Both the position numbers and the translations under genes were made by a program. This document shows positions 1 to 8,472 of a DNA stretch of 64,000 nt, piece after piece. Origin of the DNA: JAFGPL01 sp963781805 (lineage in GTDB: Bacteria; Bacteroidota; Bacteroidia; Bacteroidales; UBA10428). Each line of letters begins with the position of its first letter. Position 1 is the stretch's first letter. A model generated the notes under the pieces. The model did no database searches. It was not told the DNA's origin and saw only the letters and a program-made list of their open reading frames with translations. The DNA is taken from positions 2,728,001-2,792,000 of the forward strand of contig CAWAHF010000004.1 of assembly GCA_963781805.1 (NCBI GenBank), written 5' to 3'.

Positions 1-1
1 C

Positions 2-85
2 CGCTACCGGAAAGAAGTTGAAAAAACAGGTCAATCTGCTTTGAACTTTAAATACTGTTTCTTTGTTAAAAATGGAAATATTTAA
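2..85 (+). CDS. Possible 3' end of an upstream gene (partial)
   Basis: Reading frame 2 is open from the window edge for 27 codons and stops at TAA 83-85, giving a basic peptide that ends in FVKNGNI. Frame 3 is also open at the edge but stops at 42-44. Nothing in this short tail identifies a family, and the choice of frame is uncertain. If real, the preceding gene reads towards the polysaccharide operon. Confidence 0.25.
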   Translation, partial: RYRKEVEKTGQSALNFKYCFFVKNGNI

Positions 86-102
86 GTGTTGTAATATCTA
101 AT

Positions 103-194
103 TACTTTTGTCATGTGATAATTAACGTTAACCCGGAAATAAGTTTAATTAACCAAATTAACCGTACGCTATAACAAAATTTGAAATATATTTG
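103..194 (+). promoter_or_regulatory. Candidate Bacteroidota -7 elements before the polysaccharide operon
   Basis: Two matches to the Bacteroidota -7 consensus TAnnTTTG precede the first operon gene: TACTTTTG at 103-110 and TATATTTG at 187-194. Neither has a good TTTG -33 element 19-21 bp upstream, and the motif is common by chance in AT-rich DNA. If the second were used, transcription would begin near 200, so the TTG at 181 could not be the start codon and ATG 226 would be favoured. Confidence 0.25.
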
Positions 195-225
195 TACTAC
201 CCAAAAATTATTGAACCCAAAGGTA

Positions 226-1029
226 ATGAATAAGTTAATTGTTAATGCATATTTAACTTTCTCGATTCGAAGAAATACCCTTTTAAGCTGCCTGATTTTT
301 ATTTTTGGACTATCCTCATGTGTGAGTCAGCGAAATTTGGAATATATTCAAAAAAATAAAAAAACACCAGATGAGTTTGAGGAACCTGAATTTTCAGATT
401 ATCATCTGCAACCCAGAGATGCCCTGTTTATTCAGATTAGCAGCCTGGATGATGCATCATCAAATGTATTTGCCCAAGGGGCTGGACAGCCCACTACGCT
501 TGATCCTTATAGCGCATATCTGAATTCATATACAATTGATCAGGAAGGAAATATTGAATTACCTGTACTGGGGAAACTTAAAGTTACTGGTAAAACCACA
601 CTTCAAGTCAGTCAAATGATTAAGGATTCGGTGGAAAATATTCTTAGCCTGCCGGTTATCACTGTTAAATTGGTTAATCAGTATGTTTCTGTATTAGGAG
701 AAGTGGGAATTCCGGGACATTTTGTCTATTCACAAAATAAATTTACCATATTTGATGCTCTTAGCATGGCAGGGGATATTACACCCTTTGGTAACCGTAA
801 ACAGGTAATCCTTACCAGGAACGAACAAGGAAAGACAATGCGCATTAGCCTTGATCTTACCAAACCGGAAATCCTATCATCCAAATATTATTACATGCAT
901 CCTAGCGATATGATTTATGTCAGACCACTTAAAAAGAAGTTTTGGGGTATGGAACAGTTTCCTTTTACTTTAATTTTTTCGACCATAACAACAGGTCTTT
1001 TAATATTTACTGTTATACAACAACTATAA
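226..1029 (+). CDS. Wza-like polysaccharide export outer-membrane lipoprotein
   Basis: This 267-residue protein belongs to the polysaccharide biosynthesis/export (Wza/KpsD, SLBB) family that forms the outer-membrane channel for capsule or exopolysaccharide. The N-terminus has a basic and hydrophobic stretch ending in a lipobox LSSC, with the lipidated Cys at residue 32 counted from ATG 226. The export domain follows (roughly residues 55-150, with the typical YTIDQEGNIELPVLGKL motif), then one SLBB-like repeat (VSVLGEVGIPGHF). A hydrophobic C-terminal segment of about 20 residues may be a membrane anchor, as is common in Bacteroidota versions. The frame stays open upstream to a TTG at 181, but ATG 226 gives a cleaner signal peptide. 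It is the first gene of the locus, 18 bp ahead of the Wzc-like gene, as expected for the export pair. Confidence 0.93.
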   Translation: MNKLIVNAYLTFSIRRNTLLSCLIFIFGLSSCVSQRNLEYIQKNKKTPDEFEEPEFSDYHLQPRDALFIQISSLDDASSNVFAQGAGQPTTLDPYSAYLNSYTIDQEGNIELPVLGKLKVTGKTTLQVSQMIKDSVENILSLPVITVKLVNQYVSVLGEVGIPGHFVYSQNKFTIFDALSMAGDITPFGNRKQVILTRNEQGKTMRISLDLTKPEILSSKYYYMHPSDMIYVRPLKKKFWGMEQFPFTLIFSTITTGLLIFTVIQQL

Positions 1030-1047
1030 TTTGAAAATCTGAGTTCC

Positions 1048-3432
1048 ATGACTAAATCCCGTTTGAATATTTCCAATAAAGACGATTCTGATCTTGTTAG
1101 GGCATTGAATATTTTTAGCCATAATTATAAGTTGCTTACTATATGTGTAATCCTGGCGCTTGCAGCAGCTTATTTTATAAATCGTCTTACCAATCCGGTA
1201 TTTAATATTACTGCATCTTTGTTAATAAAGGAAGATCGGAATAGCAAGCTGGGCGGCGGCGGGGAAGCTGAACAATATATTAACAAGGATTTATTCAATA
1301 GTAATCAGGGTTTTCAGAATGAGTTAGCAGTACTTAAATCATCACCTGTAGTGGAGCAAACAGTGAAGAATCTTGATCTCACAATAAATTATTATCAAAA
1401 AGACGGATTAAGAATACTGGACGCGTATAAAAGAGTTCCTTTTCGGGTATTATTGCTGAAAGATCATGTTCAACCCGTCAATGTACGTTTTATGATTGCA
1501 ATAAATGATGAAAACAATTATACGTTAAAGGCGGAAGCCAAAAAAGCTGTTTTTACCAATTTATATACCGAAGAATATTCATATGTTAAACAAGACTGGT
1601 CTTTTGAAGAATATGGAAATTTCGGTAAACTGGTAGAAACTCCCGATTTAGCATTTATCATTGAAAGAGACACTACAAAAAACGTTTTTGTAAAAGATGA
1701 TTTTATTTACAGTTTTATTTTCTCCAGCGTATCGAGAATGACAGGTTATCTTAAGGGGCACTTTAGTTTTGTTGTTGGTAATCGGGATGCTACCGTGGTT
1801 GATATTAGTCTGCGATCCAGATCAAACCTGAAGGGTCTGGATATTATGAATGAATTGATGGATGTGTATTCTACACAAAATGTTAATCGAAAAAATCATA
1901 TTGCCAATGCTACCATCGAATATATTGAAAGGCAACTGGGTGAAATTTCTGATTCTTTAAGCCAAACTGAAGATAACCTGCAATATTTCAGATCATCCAG
2001 GCAATTGTTGGATGTTCAAAATCAGGAATCCAACATGTCTGAACAGTATATGAATTTGCAAAACCAAATGGCTGAACTTGTTACCAGGAAAAGATATTAT
2101 GATTACCTGGCAGGTTATCTGTCAAAAAATGTTGATTACTCCGATATTATCGTTCCAACATCTATGGGAGTACAGGATGAGTTATTAAATAACCTGGTTT
2201 CTGAACTTCTTGCTGCTCAGAATCAACGTAATAGTTTAATCCGAAACCGGCAGGAAAAGAATCCGTTGGTTCAACGCCTTGAGATACAGATTGAGAATGC
2301 CAAAAAAACAATCCACGAAAATATTACTGCTGTTCAGAAAACCACTGATATTGCCATTGATGAAATGAATAAACGGATTAACCGGATTAAGGGTGAGATA
2401 AGCCGTATCCCCAGAACACAAAGGCAATTGGGTGGTATAGAAAGAAAATATCGACTGAACGATGCCATATACAATTACCTGTTGGAAAAACGGGCCGAAG
2501 CTAAAATTTCGCAAGCATCTAATCAGCCAGATAATATAATTATCGAACCTGCCACTTATGCAGGTATTATTTCACCAAATACCCGTAAAAATTACATTTT
2601 TGCATTTGCCCTGGGTCTAATGCTCCCTTATGGTTTTCTTTTTCTTCTAAGTATGATGAATGATAAAATTGATTACCAGGAGAGAACAGGAAATTTAACA
2701 AATGTACCGGTGCTCGGCAAAATTCCTCACAACCGAAGAAAAAGCAACAATATAATTTTTGAATATCCCAGTTCAGGATTTACCGAAGCCTACCGGGCAC
2801 TCCGAACAAATATCGAATACACGTTCAAAGAAAAACCGCATAAGGTTATTTTGGTCTCTTCAAGCCTTGAGGGTGAAGGCAAATCATTCACTGCATTGAA
2901 TATTGCAATGATCTATGCCCTTTTAGGTCGTTATACCATTCTGGTTGATTTCGATATGAGAAAGACTACCCGGTTTTTTACAGAAAAGGAATTATCACAG
3001 GTTGGTTTAAGTACGTATTTTGCACATAAGGCTAATCTTGGGGATATTATTCATCCTTCTCCAAATAGTAAGCTTGACTATATTTCTTCTGGCCCTTTAT
3101 CGTCAAATCCAGAAGAAATGCTTGCATCTCTCGAAATACAGGAATTAATTAATCATCTTAAAGAAAGATATGATTGTATAGTATTCGATACTTCACCGCT
3201 TGCACAAGTATCTGATGCTTATATGTTGATGGATTATGCAGATATCAAAATCATTGTAGCCCGCTATAATTATACACTAAAGAAAGTATTCCGGTTTGTT
3301 ATGGAAGATCTTAGAGAGAAAAAAGTGGATAATCTTTTTGTTGTTTTAAATGACAATCGAATAGACCGTGATCAGTATGGGTATGGGTATGGATATGGGA
3401 AACAGAAACGTAAATGGTATAAAATTTTTTAA
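1048..3432 (+). CDS. Wzc-like polysaccharide co-polymerase / BY-kinase
   Basis: This 794-residue inner-membrane protein combines a chain-length (Wzz) domain with a bacterial tyrosine kinase. TM1 lies near residues 28-46 (LTICVILALAAAYF). A long periplasmic region follows, with coiled coil at about 285-480. TM2 lies near 515-535. The cytoplasmic kinase has Walker A (SSLEGEGKS, about 604-612), Walker A' (ILVDFDMRK, about 631-639) and Walker B (CIVFDTSP, about 710-717). The C-terminus carries the autophosphorylation tail, here a YGYGYGYG run plus a WYKIF end. Wzc-type kinases control polymer length and export with Wza through cycles of Tyr phosphorylation. It sits between the Wza-like gene and the NusG-like gene, the usual start of a Bacteroidota EPS operon. 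No separate phosphatase gene is seen nearby. Confidence 0.94.
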   Translation: MTKSRLNISNKDDSDLVRALNIFSHNYKLLTICVILALAAAYFINRLTNPVFNITASLLIKEDRNSKLGGGGEAEQYINKDLFNSNQGFQNELAVLKSSPVVEQTVKNLDLTINYYQKDGLRILDAYKRVPFRVLLLKDHVQPVNVRFMIAINDENNYTLKAEAKKAVFTNLYTEEYSYVKQDWSFEEYGNFGKLVETPDLAFIIERDTTKNVFVKDDFIYSFIFSSVSRMTGYLKGHFSFVVGNRDATVVDISLRSRSNLKGLDIMNELMDVYSTQNVNRKNHIANATIEYIERQLGEISDSLSQTEDNLQYFRSSRQLLDVQNQESNMSEQYMNLQNQMAELVTRKRYYDYLAGYLSKNVDYSDIIVPTSMGVQDELLNNLVSELLAAQNQRNSLIRNRQEKNPLVQRLEIQIENAKKTIHENITAVQKTTDIAIDEMNKRINRIKGEISRIPRTQRQLGGIERKYRLNDAIYNYLLEKRAEAKISQASNQPDNIIIEPATYAGIISPNTRKNYIFAFALGLMLPYGFLFLLSMMNDKIDYQERTGNLTNVPVLGKIPHNRRKSNNIIFEYPSSGFTEAYRALRTNIEYTFKEKPHKVILVSSSLEGEGKSFTALNIAMIYALLGRYTILVDFDMRKTTRFFTEKELSQVGLSTYFAHKANLGDIIHPSPNSKLDYISSGPLSSNPEEMLASLEIQELINHLKERYDCIVFDTSPLAQVSDAYMLMDYADIKIIVARYNYTLKKVFRFVMEDLREKKVDNLFVVLNDNRIDRDQYGYGYGYGKQKRKWYKIF

Positions 3433-3440
3433 CTGATTAA

Positions 3441-3986
3441 TTGGAAACATTAAGAACATATCATAACAGTAAGGCTACCCGGATTAAAACAAAACCCTGT
3501 TGGTATGCTTTATATACAAGACCACATCATGAGAAAGAAGTCTACAGGAAATTACAGGCCCAGGGGATTTCTGCTTACCTTCCGCTTATAACTACCCTCC
3601 GTCAATGGAGCGACCGTAAAAAGAAGGTAAACATTCCGCTTTTTAGCTGTTATTTGTTTGTACATATTACTCACTTGGATTATTATCGTGTACTTAATAT
3701 TTCCGAAGGTTTACGTTATGTTTCTTTTGAAGGGAAAGCTGTTGCTATTCCTGATAAACAAATTCAAATTGTAAAAAATTTGTTGAAACAGGACATGGCA
3801 TTGGAGGAAGTTCAGAATTATTTAATTCAGGGTGCCAATGTGGAAATAATAGCCGGACCGTTAACTGGAATTTCGGGAGAATTGATTGATTTTGCGGGAA
3901 AGAAAAGAGTTATCATCCGACTTGATGAAATACGTAAATCGATGATGATTTCTGTCCCGATGCATTTGCTCAGGTTGGTTTGCTGA
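3441..3986 (+). CDS. NusG/RfaH-family transcription antiterminator (UpxY-like)
   Basis: This 181-residue protein has a NusG N-terminal domain (WYALYTRPHHEKEVYRKL, then LPLITTLRQWSDRKKK and PLFSCYLFV) and a C-terminal KOW-like region (ANVEIIAGPLTGISGELID). It matches the UpxY/LoaP/RfaH specialised NusG paralogues, which bind RNA polymerase near the start of long polysaccharide operons and suppress termination within them. The start is TTG 3441, 8 bp after the Wzc stop. No in-frame ATG comes early enough to replace it. No UpxZ-like inhibitor gene follows, unlike Bacteroides fragilis capsule loci. The adjacent 134-bp gap (3987-4120) could be a leader where it acts, which is inference. Confidence 0.9.
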   Translation: METLRTYHNSKATRIKTKPCWYALYTRPHHEKEVYRKLQAQGISAYLPLITTLRQWSDRKKKVNIPLFSCYLFVHITHLDYYRVLNISEGLRYVSFEGKAVAIPDKQIQIVKNLLKQDMALEEVQNYLIQGANVEIIAGPLTGISGELIDFAGKKRVIIRLDEIRKSMMISVPMHLLRLVC

Positions 3987-4053
3987 GTTCAGTTTTAAGG
4001 TTTTCCTGATAACTGAAATACGTAACTTATTGAATATAAACATACAAATTTAA

Positions 4054-4096
4054 TAAAGCTTGCTGGTGTTCATGTGACTGGCAGGGCGAAGCTTTA
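4054..4096 (+). promoter_or_regulatory. Inverted repeat in the leader after the NusG-like gene
   Basis: Arms TAAAGCTT (4054-4061) and AAGCTTTA (4089-4096) are perfectly complementary around a 27-nt GC-richer loop. The structure lies in the only sizeable gap at the head of the operon, just after the NusG-like gene and before the sugar genes. It could be an RNA hairpin or pause site relevant to antitermination. The arms are short and there is no T-tract, so this is weak evidence. Confidence 0.25.
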
Positions 4097-4120
4097 ATAT
4101 AGCATAAGGTTATTTGAAAA

Positions 4121-4528
4121 ATGAGTCCTGAATCAAAACTAATTAATCTGCCTAAAATAGAAGATCCCCGGGGGAATCTGACATTTATTGAAGAAGAAGT
4201 TCATATTCCATTCAATGTTCAACGTGTTTATTGGATTTATGATGTACCGGGAGGAGAGAAACGTGGAGGGCATGCCTTCAAAGAACAAAAAGAGTTCATT
4301 GTTGCTTTGTCAGGTAGTTTGGATGTTGTTATAAACAATGGTAAAACTGAAACCAGAGTTCAATTAAACCGCTCCTATTTTGGCTTATATATTCCAAATG
4401 GTCTTTGGCGACATATGGAAAATTTCAGTACAAATTCTGTTGTTCTGGTTCTATCTTCTACTATTTTTAGTGAATCGGATTATATACGAGACTTCAATGA
4501 TTTTTTAGCATTCCTTTCCAATGAATAA
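4121..4528 (+). CDS. FdtA/WxcM-like sugar nucleotide 3,4-ketoisomerase (copy 1)
   Basis: This 135-residue single-domain cupin belongs to the FdtA/QdtA (WxcM-like) family, which converts dTDP-4-oxo-6-deoxyglucose to the 3-oxo isomer, the first step to dTDP-3-amino-3,6-dideoxyhexoses. Family features are the opening PKIEDPRGNLTFIEE, the VYWIYDVPGGEKRGGHAFK segment with the active-site His, and a WRHMENFS region. The Fuc-type and Qui-type enzymes differ in product stereochemistry, and I cannot assign that by eye. It overlaps the next gene, a paralogue, by 8 bp. An FdtB-type transaminase lies 4 kb downstream. The dTDP-4-oxo-6-deoxyglucose precursor (RmlA, RmlB) must be made outside this window. 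Confidence 0.88.
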   Translation: MSPESKLINLPKIEDPRGNLTFIEEEVHIPFNVQRVYWIYDVPGGEKRGGHAFKEQKEFIVALSGSLDVVINNGKTETRVQLNRSYFGLYIPNGLWRHMENFSTNSVVLVLSSTIFSESDYIRDFNDFLAFLSNE

Positions 4529-4937
4529 CTCTATTTATAATTGCAGCGTCATTTTATTGCCCAAAATTCATAATAGGTCGGGTAATCTTACAGCGCTGGA
4601 AAATAAAATAAATGTTCCATTTGAGGTTAAAAGGGTTTATTATCTTTATGATGTACCTGGTGGTGAAGATAGAGGTGGGCATGCCCACCTGGAATTACAA
4701 CAGTTTATTATAGCTGTTAGTGGAGCTTTTGATGTTTTGTTGGATGATGGGATTAATAAAAAAATAGTGCACCTTGACAGACCTTATATCGGGTTACATA
4801 TAGTACCGGGAATATGGCGGGAATTGTTAAATTTCTCATCGGGTGCAATATGTTTTGTGCTGGCATCGCATAAATATACCTCCGAAGATTACATAAGAGA
4901 TTATAACGAGTTTTTGAAATGGAAATCCTTGAAGTAA
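4521..4937 (+). CDS. FdtA/WxcM-like sugar nucleotide 3,4-ketoisomerase (copy 2)
   Basis: This 138-residue cupin is a paralogue of the preceding gene, with the same landmarks: HNRSGNLTALENK, VYYLYDVPGGEDRGGHAHLE with the catalytic His, and YTSEDYIRDYNEFL at the C-terminus. The conserved RGGHAH motif is more canonical here than in copy 1, which has RGGHAF. Its start overlaps the end of copy 1 by 8 bp and its end overlaps the FemAB-like gene by 19 bp, so the three are probably translationally coupled. Two adjacent ketoisomerases could make two isomers (3-oxo-galacto and 3-oxo-gluco), or one may have another role. Confidence 0.88.
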   Translation: MNNSIYNCSVILLPKIHNRSGNLTALENKINVPFEVKRVYYLYDVPGGEDRGGHAHLELQQFIIAVSGAFDVLLDDGINKKIVHLDRPYIGLHIVPGIWRELLNFSSGAICFVLASHKYTSEDYIRDYNEFLKWKSLK

Positions 4938-5857
4938 ATGCCAAAGAGTATGCCGGGGTAATTTCTAAACCTTTCCATGTATTTGGTACGGCAGGTTTTA
5001 ATGATCTCAATAAAGCTAAATGCGATGAGGTATTTTATCTTCTTTTCAGGGAAGGTAAATACCGTTTGGGCATTGTAGGGGGAATCCGGGAAAATGCTTT
5101 CTATTCACCCTTTTCTGCTCCATTCGGTGGATTTTCTTTTATATCAGGGGATATCCGTCTTCAATATATAGAGGAAGCAATAAAGAAGCTAATAAATTGG
5201 TCAGAAAATAAGAGATTAACTACCGTTATCATAACCCTGCCACCTCCTATTTATCAAGAAAGCTTCATTTCTAAGCAGGTTAACTGTTTTTTAAGAGCTG
5301 GGGTTGATATTTCAGCATCAGATCTCAACTATTCATTTAATCTTGAAAATTTTAATGAGGATTATAGCAAAAAAATCTGGTACAATGCCCGAAAAAACCT
5401 CAAAATTGCATTGGATTCAGGACTGAAATTTCTTGAATGTGAAACAGATGAAGAGAAATTTTTGGCATATGATATAATTCGTAAAAATCGGGAAATTCGT
5501 GGATTCCCACTGCATATGAGTTGGGAACAGGTTTATGAAACCGTTAAACTAATACCATCAAATTTTTTTCTGGTTTATACCGATGATCAATTACCCACAG
5601 CATCAGCAATTGTTTTTCACGTTAGTGAAGAGGTAGTTCAGGTTGTTTACTGGGGTGATCTTTCGGGTTATTCAGAACTAAAGCCGATGAACTTTTTGGC
5701 TTTTAAAGTTTTCGAATATTATAAAGCTGAAGGTAAAAGAATTGTTGATATTGGTCCATCAACAGAGAACTCTGTTCCAAATTATGGGTTATGTGAATTT
5801 AAAGAGAGTATGGGTTGTGAGGTGGAAACTAAATTCAAATTTATCAGGAAATTATAG
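4919..5857 (+). CDS. FemAB-like GNAT-fold acyltransferase
   Basis: This 312-residue protein resembles the FemAB/BioF2-like acetyltransferase (GNAT) group often found in polysaccharide loci. The supporting pattern is a central basic segment (KIWYNARKNLKIALDSGLKF), an ExDxxKFLAYDIIRKNREIRG-type helix, a strand and turn with ASAIVFHVSEEVVQVVYWGD, and the terminal FKESMGCEVETKFKF typical of this family. Such proteins probably transfer an acyl or aminoacyl group to an amino sugar or peptide, but the substrate cannot be read from the sequence. It is tightly packed between copy 2 of the ketoisomerase (19-bp overlap) and a PLP-fold protein (4-bp gap). Confidence 0.75.
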   Translation: MEILEVNAKEYAGVISKPFHVFGTAGFNDLNKAKCDEVFYLLFREGKYRLGIVGGIRENAFYSPFSAPFGGFSFISGDIRLQYIEEAIKKLINWSENKRLTTVIITLPPPIYQESFISKQVNCFLRAGVDISASDLNYSFNLENFNEDYSKKIWYNARKNLKIALDSGLKFLECETDEEKFLAYDIIRKNREIRGFPLHMSWEQVYETVKLIPSNFFLVYTDDQLPTASAIVFHVSEEVVQVVYWGDLSGYSELKPMNFLAFKVFEYYKAEGKRIVDIGPSTENSVPNYGLCEFKESMGCEVETKFKFIRKL

Positions 5858-5861
5858 AAAA

Positions 5862-6788
5862 ATGTTTATTTTGAATCCCGATCCCTATTTATTGCCGGCA
5901 TATCGGATTAGTCCCTTTACAACTAAAAATATATCGGAAAACCATCTCCTTTTTGATGATAATTCGATAGATGACTATTTTGGAAAAAGATTTTCGGGAA
6001 AAAATTACCTGTATACCTTGAATGGTAGGGAGGCAATAAATCTCGCGCTTGGGTATTATAACCTTAAGAAAGACGACATAGTATCCATTTTAACCACTTC
6101 GGGCAATAAATATATAAGCCGCTGTGTGACAGAAGAGATTGAAAAATATTGCAATTGGTCACGGCAAGTGGAAAAGAAAACCAAGGTGATATTCGTTAAC
6201 CATGAGTTTGGTTTTCCTTTTAAATCAATGGAAGAGCTCAAAAAATTAAATCTTCCCATAATTGAAGATTGCGCTCATACCTTCTTTTCAAATGTTGGAA
6301 ACAATAGTATTGGTGAAACGGGAGATTTCAGTATATACAGTTTCCCTAAAATGTTTTCTTTACAAATTGGAGGTCTTCTGGTATCGAATATACCGGATGG
6401 AGACATCAAAAAAAGCCGGCTAGATCAAATACAATTAAAATATGTAAAAAAGGTTCTGTCACACCAAATAAAATTGAAAGAAGCAATTATCGACAAGAGG
6501 ATCGTCAATTATAATTATGCAAAAAAAAAATTTAATGAATTAGGATTTTTAGAGCGATTTCAACTTGAACCGGGTACAATACCTGGTGTTTTTATGTTTA
6601 AAACCGATTCAAGAAATATTAATTTACCTAAATTAAAAGAATATTTTTATGCCCACGGTGTGCAATGCAGTGTGTTCTATGGGGAAGAATCATTCTTTTT
6701 GCCAATCCATCAAAATTTAAATAAAGAAGATATTGATTATTTTGTTACAGTTTTCCAGTGTTTTTTAAAGCATGAACAATATGATTAA
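5862..6788 (+). CDS. DegT/DnrJ/EryC1-like PLP-fold protein (atypical)
   Basis: This 308-residue protein has the fold-type I (DegT) aminotransferase pattern in shortened form: YLYTLNGREAINLALGYY (substrate-loop start), LPIIEDCAHTFFS (the conserved D), and FSIYSFPKMFSLQIGG with the probable PLP lysine at residue 163. It is shorter than typical sugar aminotransferases (about 370-390 residues) and departs from the usual GDEVIVP and FHETK-type motifs, so its activity is unclear. ATG 5862 is chosen because it lies 4 bp after the preceding stop. The frame is open further upstream inside the FemAB-like gene, but that extension (from 5742) does not look like family sequence. A similar pairing with a WbqC-like protein occurs at 31400-33075. 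Confidence 0.75.
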   Translation: MFILNPDPYLLPAYRISPFTTKNISENHLLFDDNSIDDYFGKRFSGKNYLYTLNGREAINLALGYYNLKKDDIVSILTTSGNKYISRCVTEEIEKYCNWSRQVEKKTKVIFVNHEFGFPFKSMEELKKLNLPIIEDCAHTFFSNVGNNSIGETGDFSIYSFPKMFSLQIGGLLVSNIPDGDIKKSRLDQIQLKYVKKVLSHQIKLKEAIIDKRIVNYNYAKKKFNELGFLERFQLEPGTIPGVFMFKTDSRNINLPKLKEYFYAHGVQCSVFYGEESFFLPIHQNLNKEDIDYFVTVFQCFLKHEQYD

Positions 6789-8472
6789 TTTATTGATTTT
6801 CGGAAATGGCACTCCTGCAATGAATGTTATTGATTCACTCAATAAGAATGATATTAAAGTTGTGGATATTGAACAAGATAAATTATTGATTCCTGAAGAA
6901 CAACATGTTTTTGCCAGCTATCTTGATGCACGCGGAATATATTTGAATAAATTAGATAAATTAACCAGAAAAGATTATGACCTGATTCTGGTTGTTAATT
7001 ATAACAAAATCATTGATATTGAACAATTTAAGGATGCTATGATCCTTAATCTTCATTTGGGTATTTTACCCAAATACAGAGGAAATAATGCGAATGTTTG
7101 GGCTGTAATAAACGGAGAATCAGAAGTCGGTTATACAATTCATGAAGTTACTGATATTCTTGATGGAGGAGACATTTATTATCGATATGCATTCAATATT
7201 AGATTAAGTGGCACCTATTTAACTGCGAAGAACTGCATGAATCTTGATATTAAGAACAACTTAAACAGGATATTGCTATCAATAGTCAATAATAAAATTA
7301 CACCAGTTAGTCAGGAAGGGTTTCCATTTGTTTACTGTACAAAGATTAAACCTTCTGACGGTATAATTGATAACTGGAATGTAAGTTCTGATTTTTTAAC
7401 AAGAAAAAATTATGTATTTCAGAAACCCTATGGGACAGGTATGAGTTTTGCTTATAAAGATGAATATTATGAATTTGATAATATTTTTCCAATAGAAAAA
7501 TTTGAAATATCCGTTGGTATCCCCGGAAGTATTGTATACATAAAAGGGAATGCGCTTTGGGTTAAAACGAGTGATACCGCAGTTGAACTTTCAGGTATCA
7601 GGTATCAAAGTTCAATAATTGACGTGAATAAAATATTCAAAATTGGCATGAGGTTGCAAAATTCCAAACCTGCATTAAATAAAGACAAACCAGAGAAGAA
7701 TGATAAACCAATAGCTGAAAATATAAATTTTAAAGAATCAGAAACCAGTAAATATGAAAAAGAATATATAGAGTTACCTTTTGAAAACATATTACGCGAG
7801 TATAGAAAGAAAAATATTACAGAAATCCTAAAAAAGTATTCTTACAAGAGTTTTCTTGAAATTGGATGTGGACCAGATCCGTTGGCGAAGGATATTACAA
7901 ATTTTGATAAAATTGTTGTTGTTGAACCCGGTAAGTTGTTTTACCATATGGTTAAAATGCAAACGAATGGAGACCCTAAAATTACAGTCATAAATGATCT
8001 TGTTGAAAATGTTGTAAATAAGCTAAAGAAAAAAACATTCAATTTCATCGTTATTGGTGGATTTCTGCATGAAATTGACAATCCGGAAATTGTTTTGGAG
8101 GCTGTAAGGAAAATATGTTCCAAACATACCATAGTATATTCCTTTGTTCCCAATGCCAAATCATTCCACAGACTTTTAGCCTTCAAAATGGGTATTATTA
8201 AAGATATCTATGAGAAATCAAGTCATGATAAGATGTTCTGTAGGCAGAAAGTGTTTGATATTGAAACATTTAATACCTTATTTACAAAAAATGGTTTCAA
8301 TGTAATTGATTCCGGTTCATATTTTATGAAACCTTTTACACACAATCAAATGAGTGATTTACTTGACTATCGGTTTATAGATAAATCGTTTCTTGACGGG
8401 TTTGATAAAATGATAGATTTTTTGCCGGATATGGGAGCAGAAATTTGGAATATCAGTAGAATTAATGGTTAA
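6772..8472 (+). CDS. Sugar N-formyltransferase fused to a methyltransferase domain
   Basis: This 566-residue two-domain protein starts with a formyltransferase domain related to methionyl-tRNA formyltransferase and sugar N-formyltransferases (residues 1 to about 185), followed by an FMT_C-like region (about 200-300). The catalytic triad is visible as N93 and H95 in NLHLGILPKYRG and D131 in DILDGGDI. After a Lys/Asp/Glu-rich linker (about 300-350) comes a SAM-dependent methyltransferase domain with motif I FLEIGCGPDPLA at about 362-373. Sugar formyltransferases use N10-formyl-THF to formylate the amine of dTDP- or GDP-amino sugars, and the adjacent FdtA/FdtB genes would supply a 3-amino sugar. 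Start ATG 6772 overlaps the previous gene by 17 bp; ATG 6781 is an alternative. The fusion is unusual. Confidence 0.85.
   Translation: MNNMINLLIFGNGTPAMNVIDSLNKNDIKVVDIEQDKLLIPEEQHVFASYLDARGIYLNKLDKLTRKDYDLILVVNYNKIIDIEQFKDAMILNLHLGILPKYRGNNANVWAVINGESEVGYTIHEVTDILDGGDIYYRYAFNIRLSGTYLTAKNCMNLDIKNNLNRILLSIVNNKITPVSQEGFPFVYCTKIKPSDGIIDNWNVSSDFLTRKNYVFQKPYGTGMSFAYKDEYYEFDNIFPIEKFEISVGIPGSIVYIKGNALWVKTSDTAVELSGIRYQSSIIDVNKIFKIGMRLQNSKPALNKDKPEKNDKPIAENINFKESETSKYEKEYIELPFENILREYRKKNITEILKKYSYKSFLEIGCGPDPLAKDITNFDKIVVVEPGKLFYHMVKMQTNGDPKITVINDLVENVVNKLKKKTFNFIVIGGFLHEIDNPEIVLEAVRKICSKHTIVYSFVPNAKSFHRLLAFKMGIIKDIYEKSSHDKMFCRQKVFDIETFNTLFTKNGFNVIDSGSYFMKPFTHNQMSDLLDYRFIDKSFLDGFDKMIDFLPDMGAEIWNISRING

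Noticed and set aside
1..225. An invertible (phase-variable) promoter upstream of the locus, as in Bacteroides capsules
   Set aside because: No pair of inverted repeats of useful length flanks a promoter in the visible upstream sequence, and no invertase gene is in the window.
5742..5861. N-terminal extension of the PLP-fold gene into the FemAB-like gene
   Set aside because: The extension overlaps a well-supported reading frame by more than 100 bp and shows no family sequence; ATG 5862 is 4 bp after the stop.
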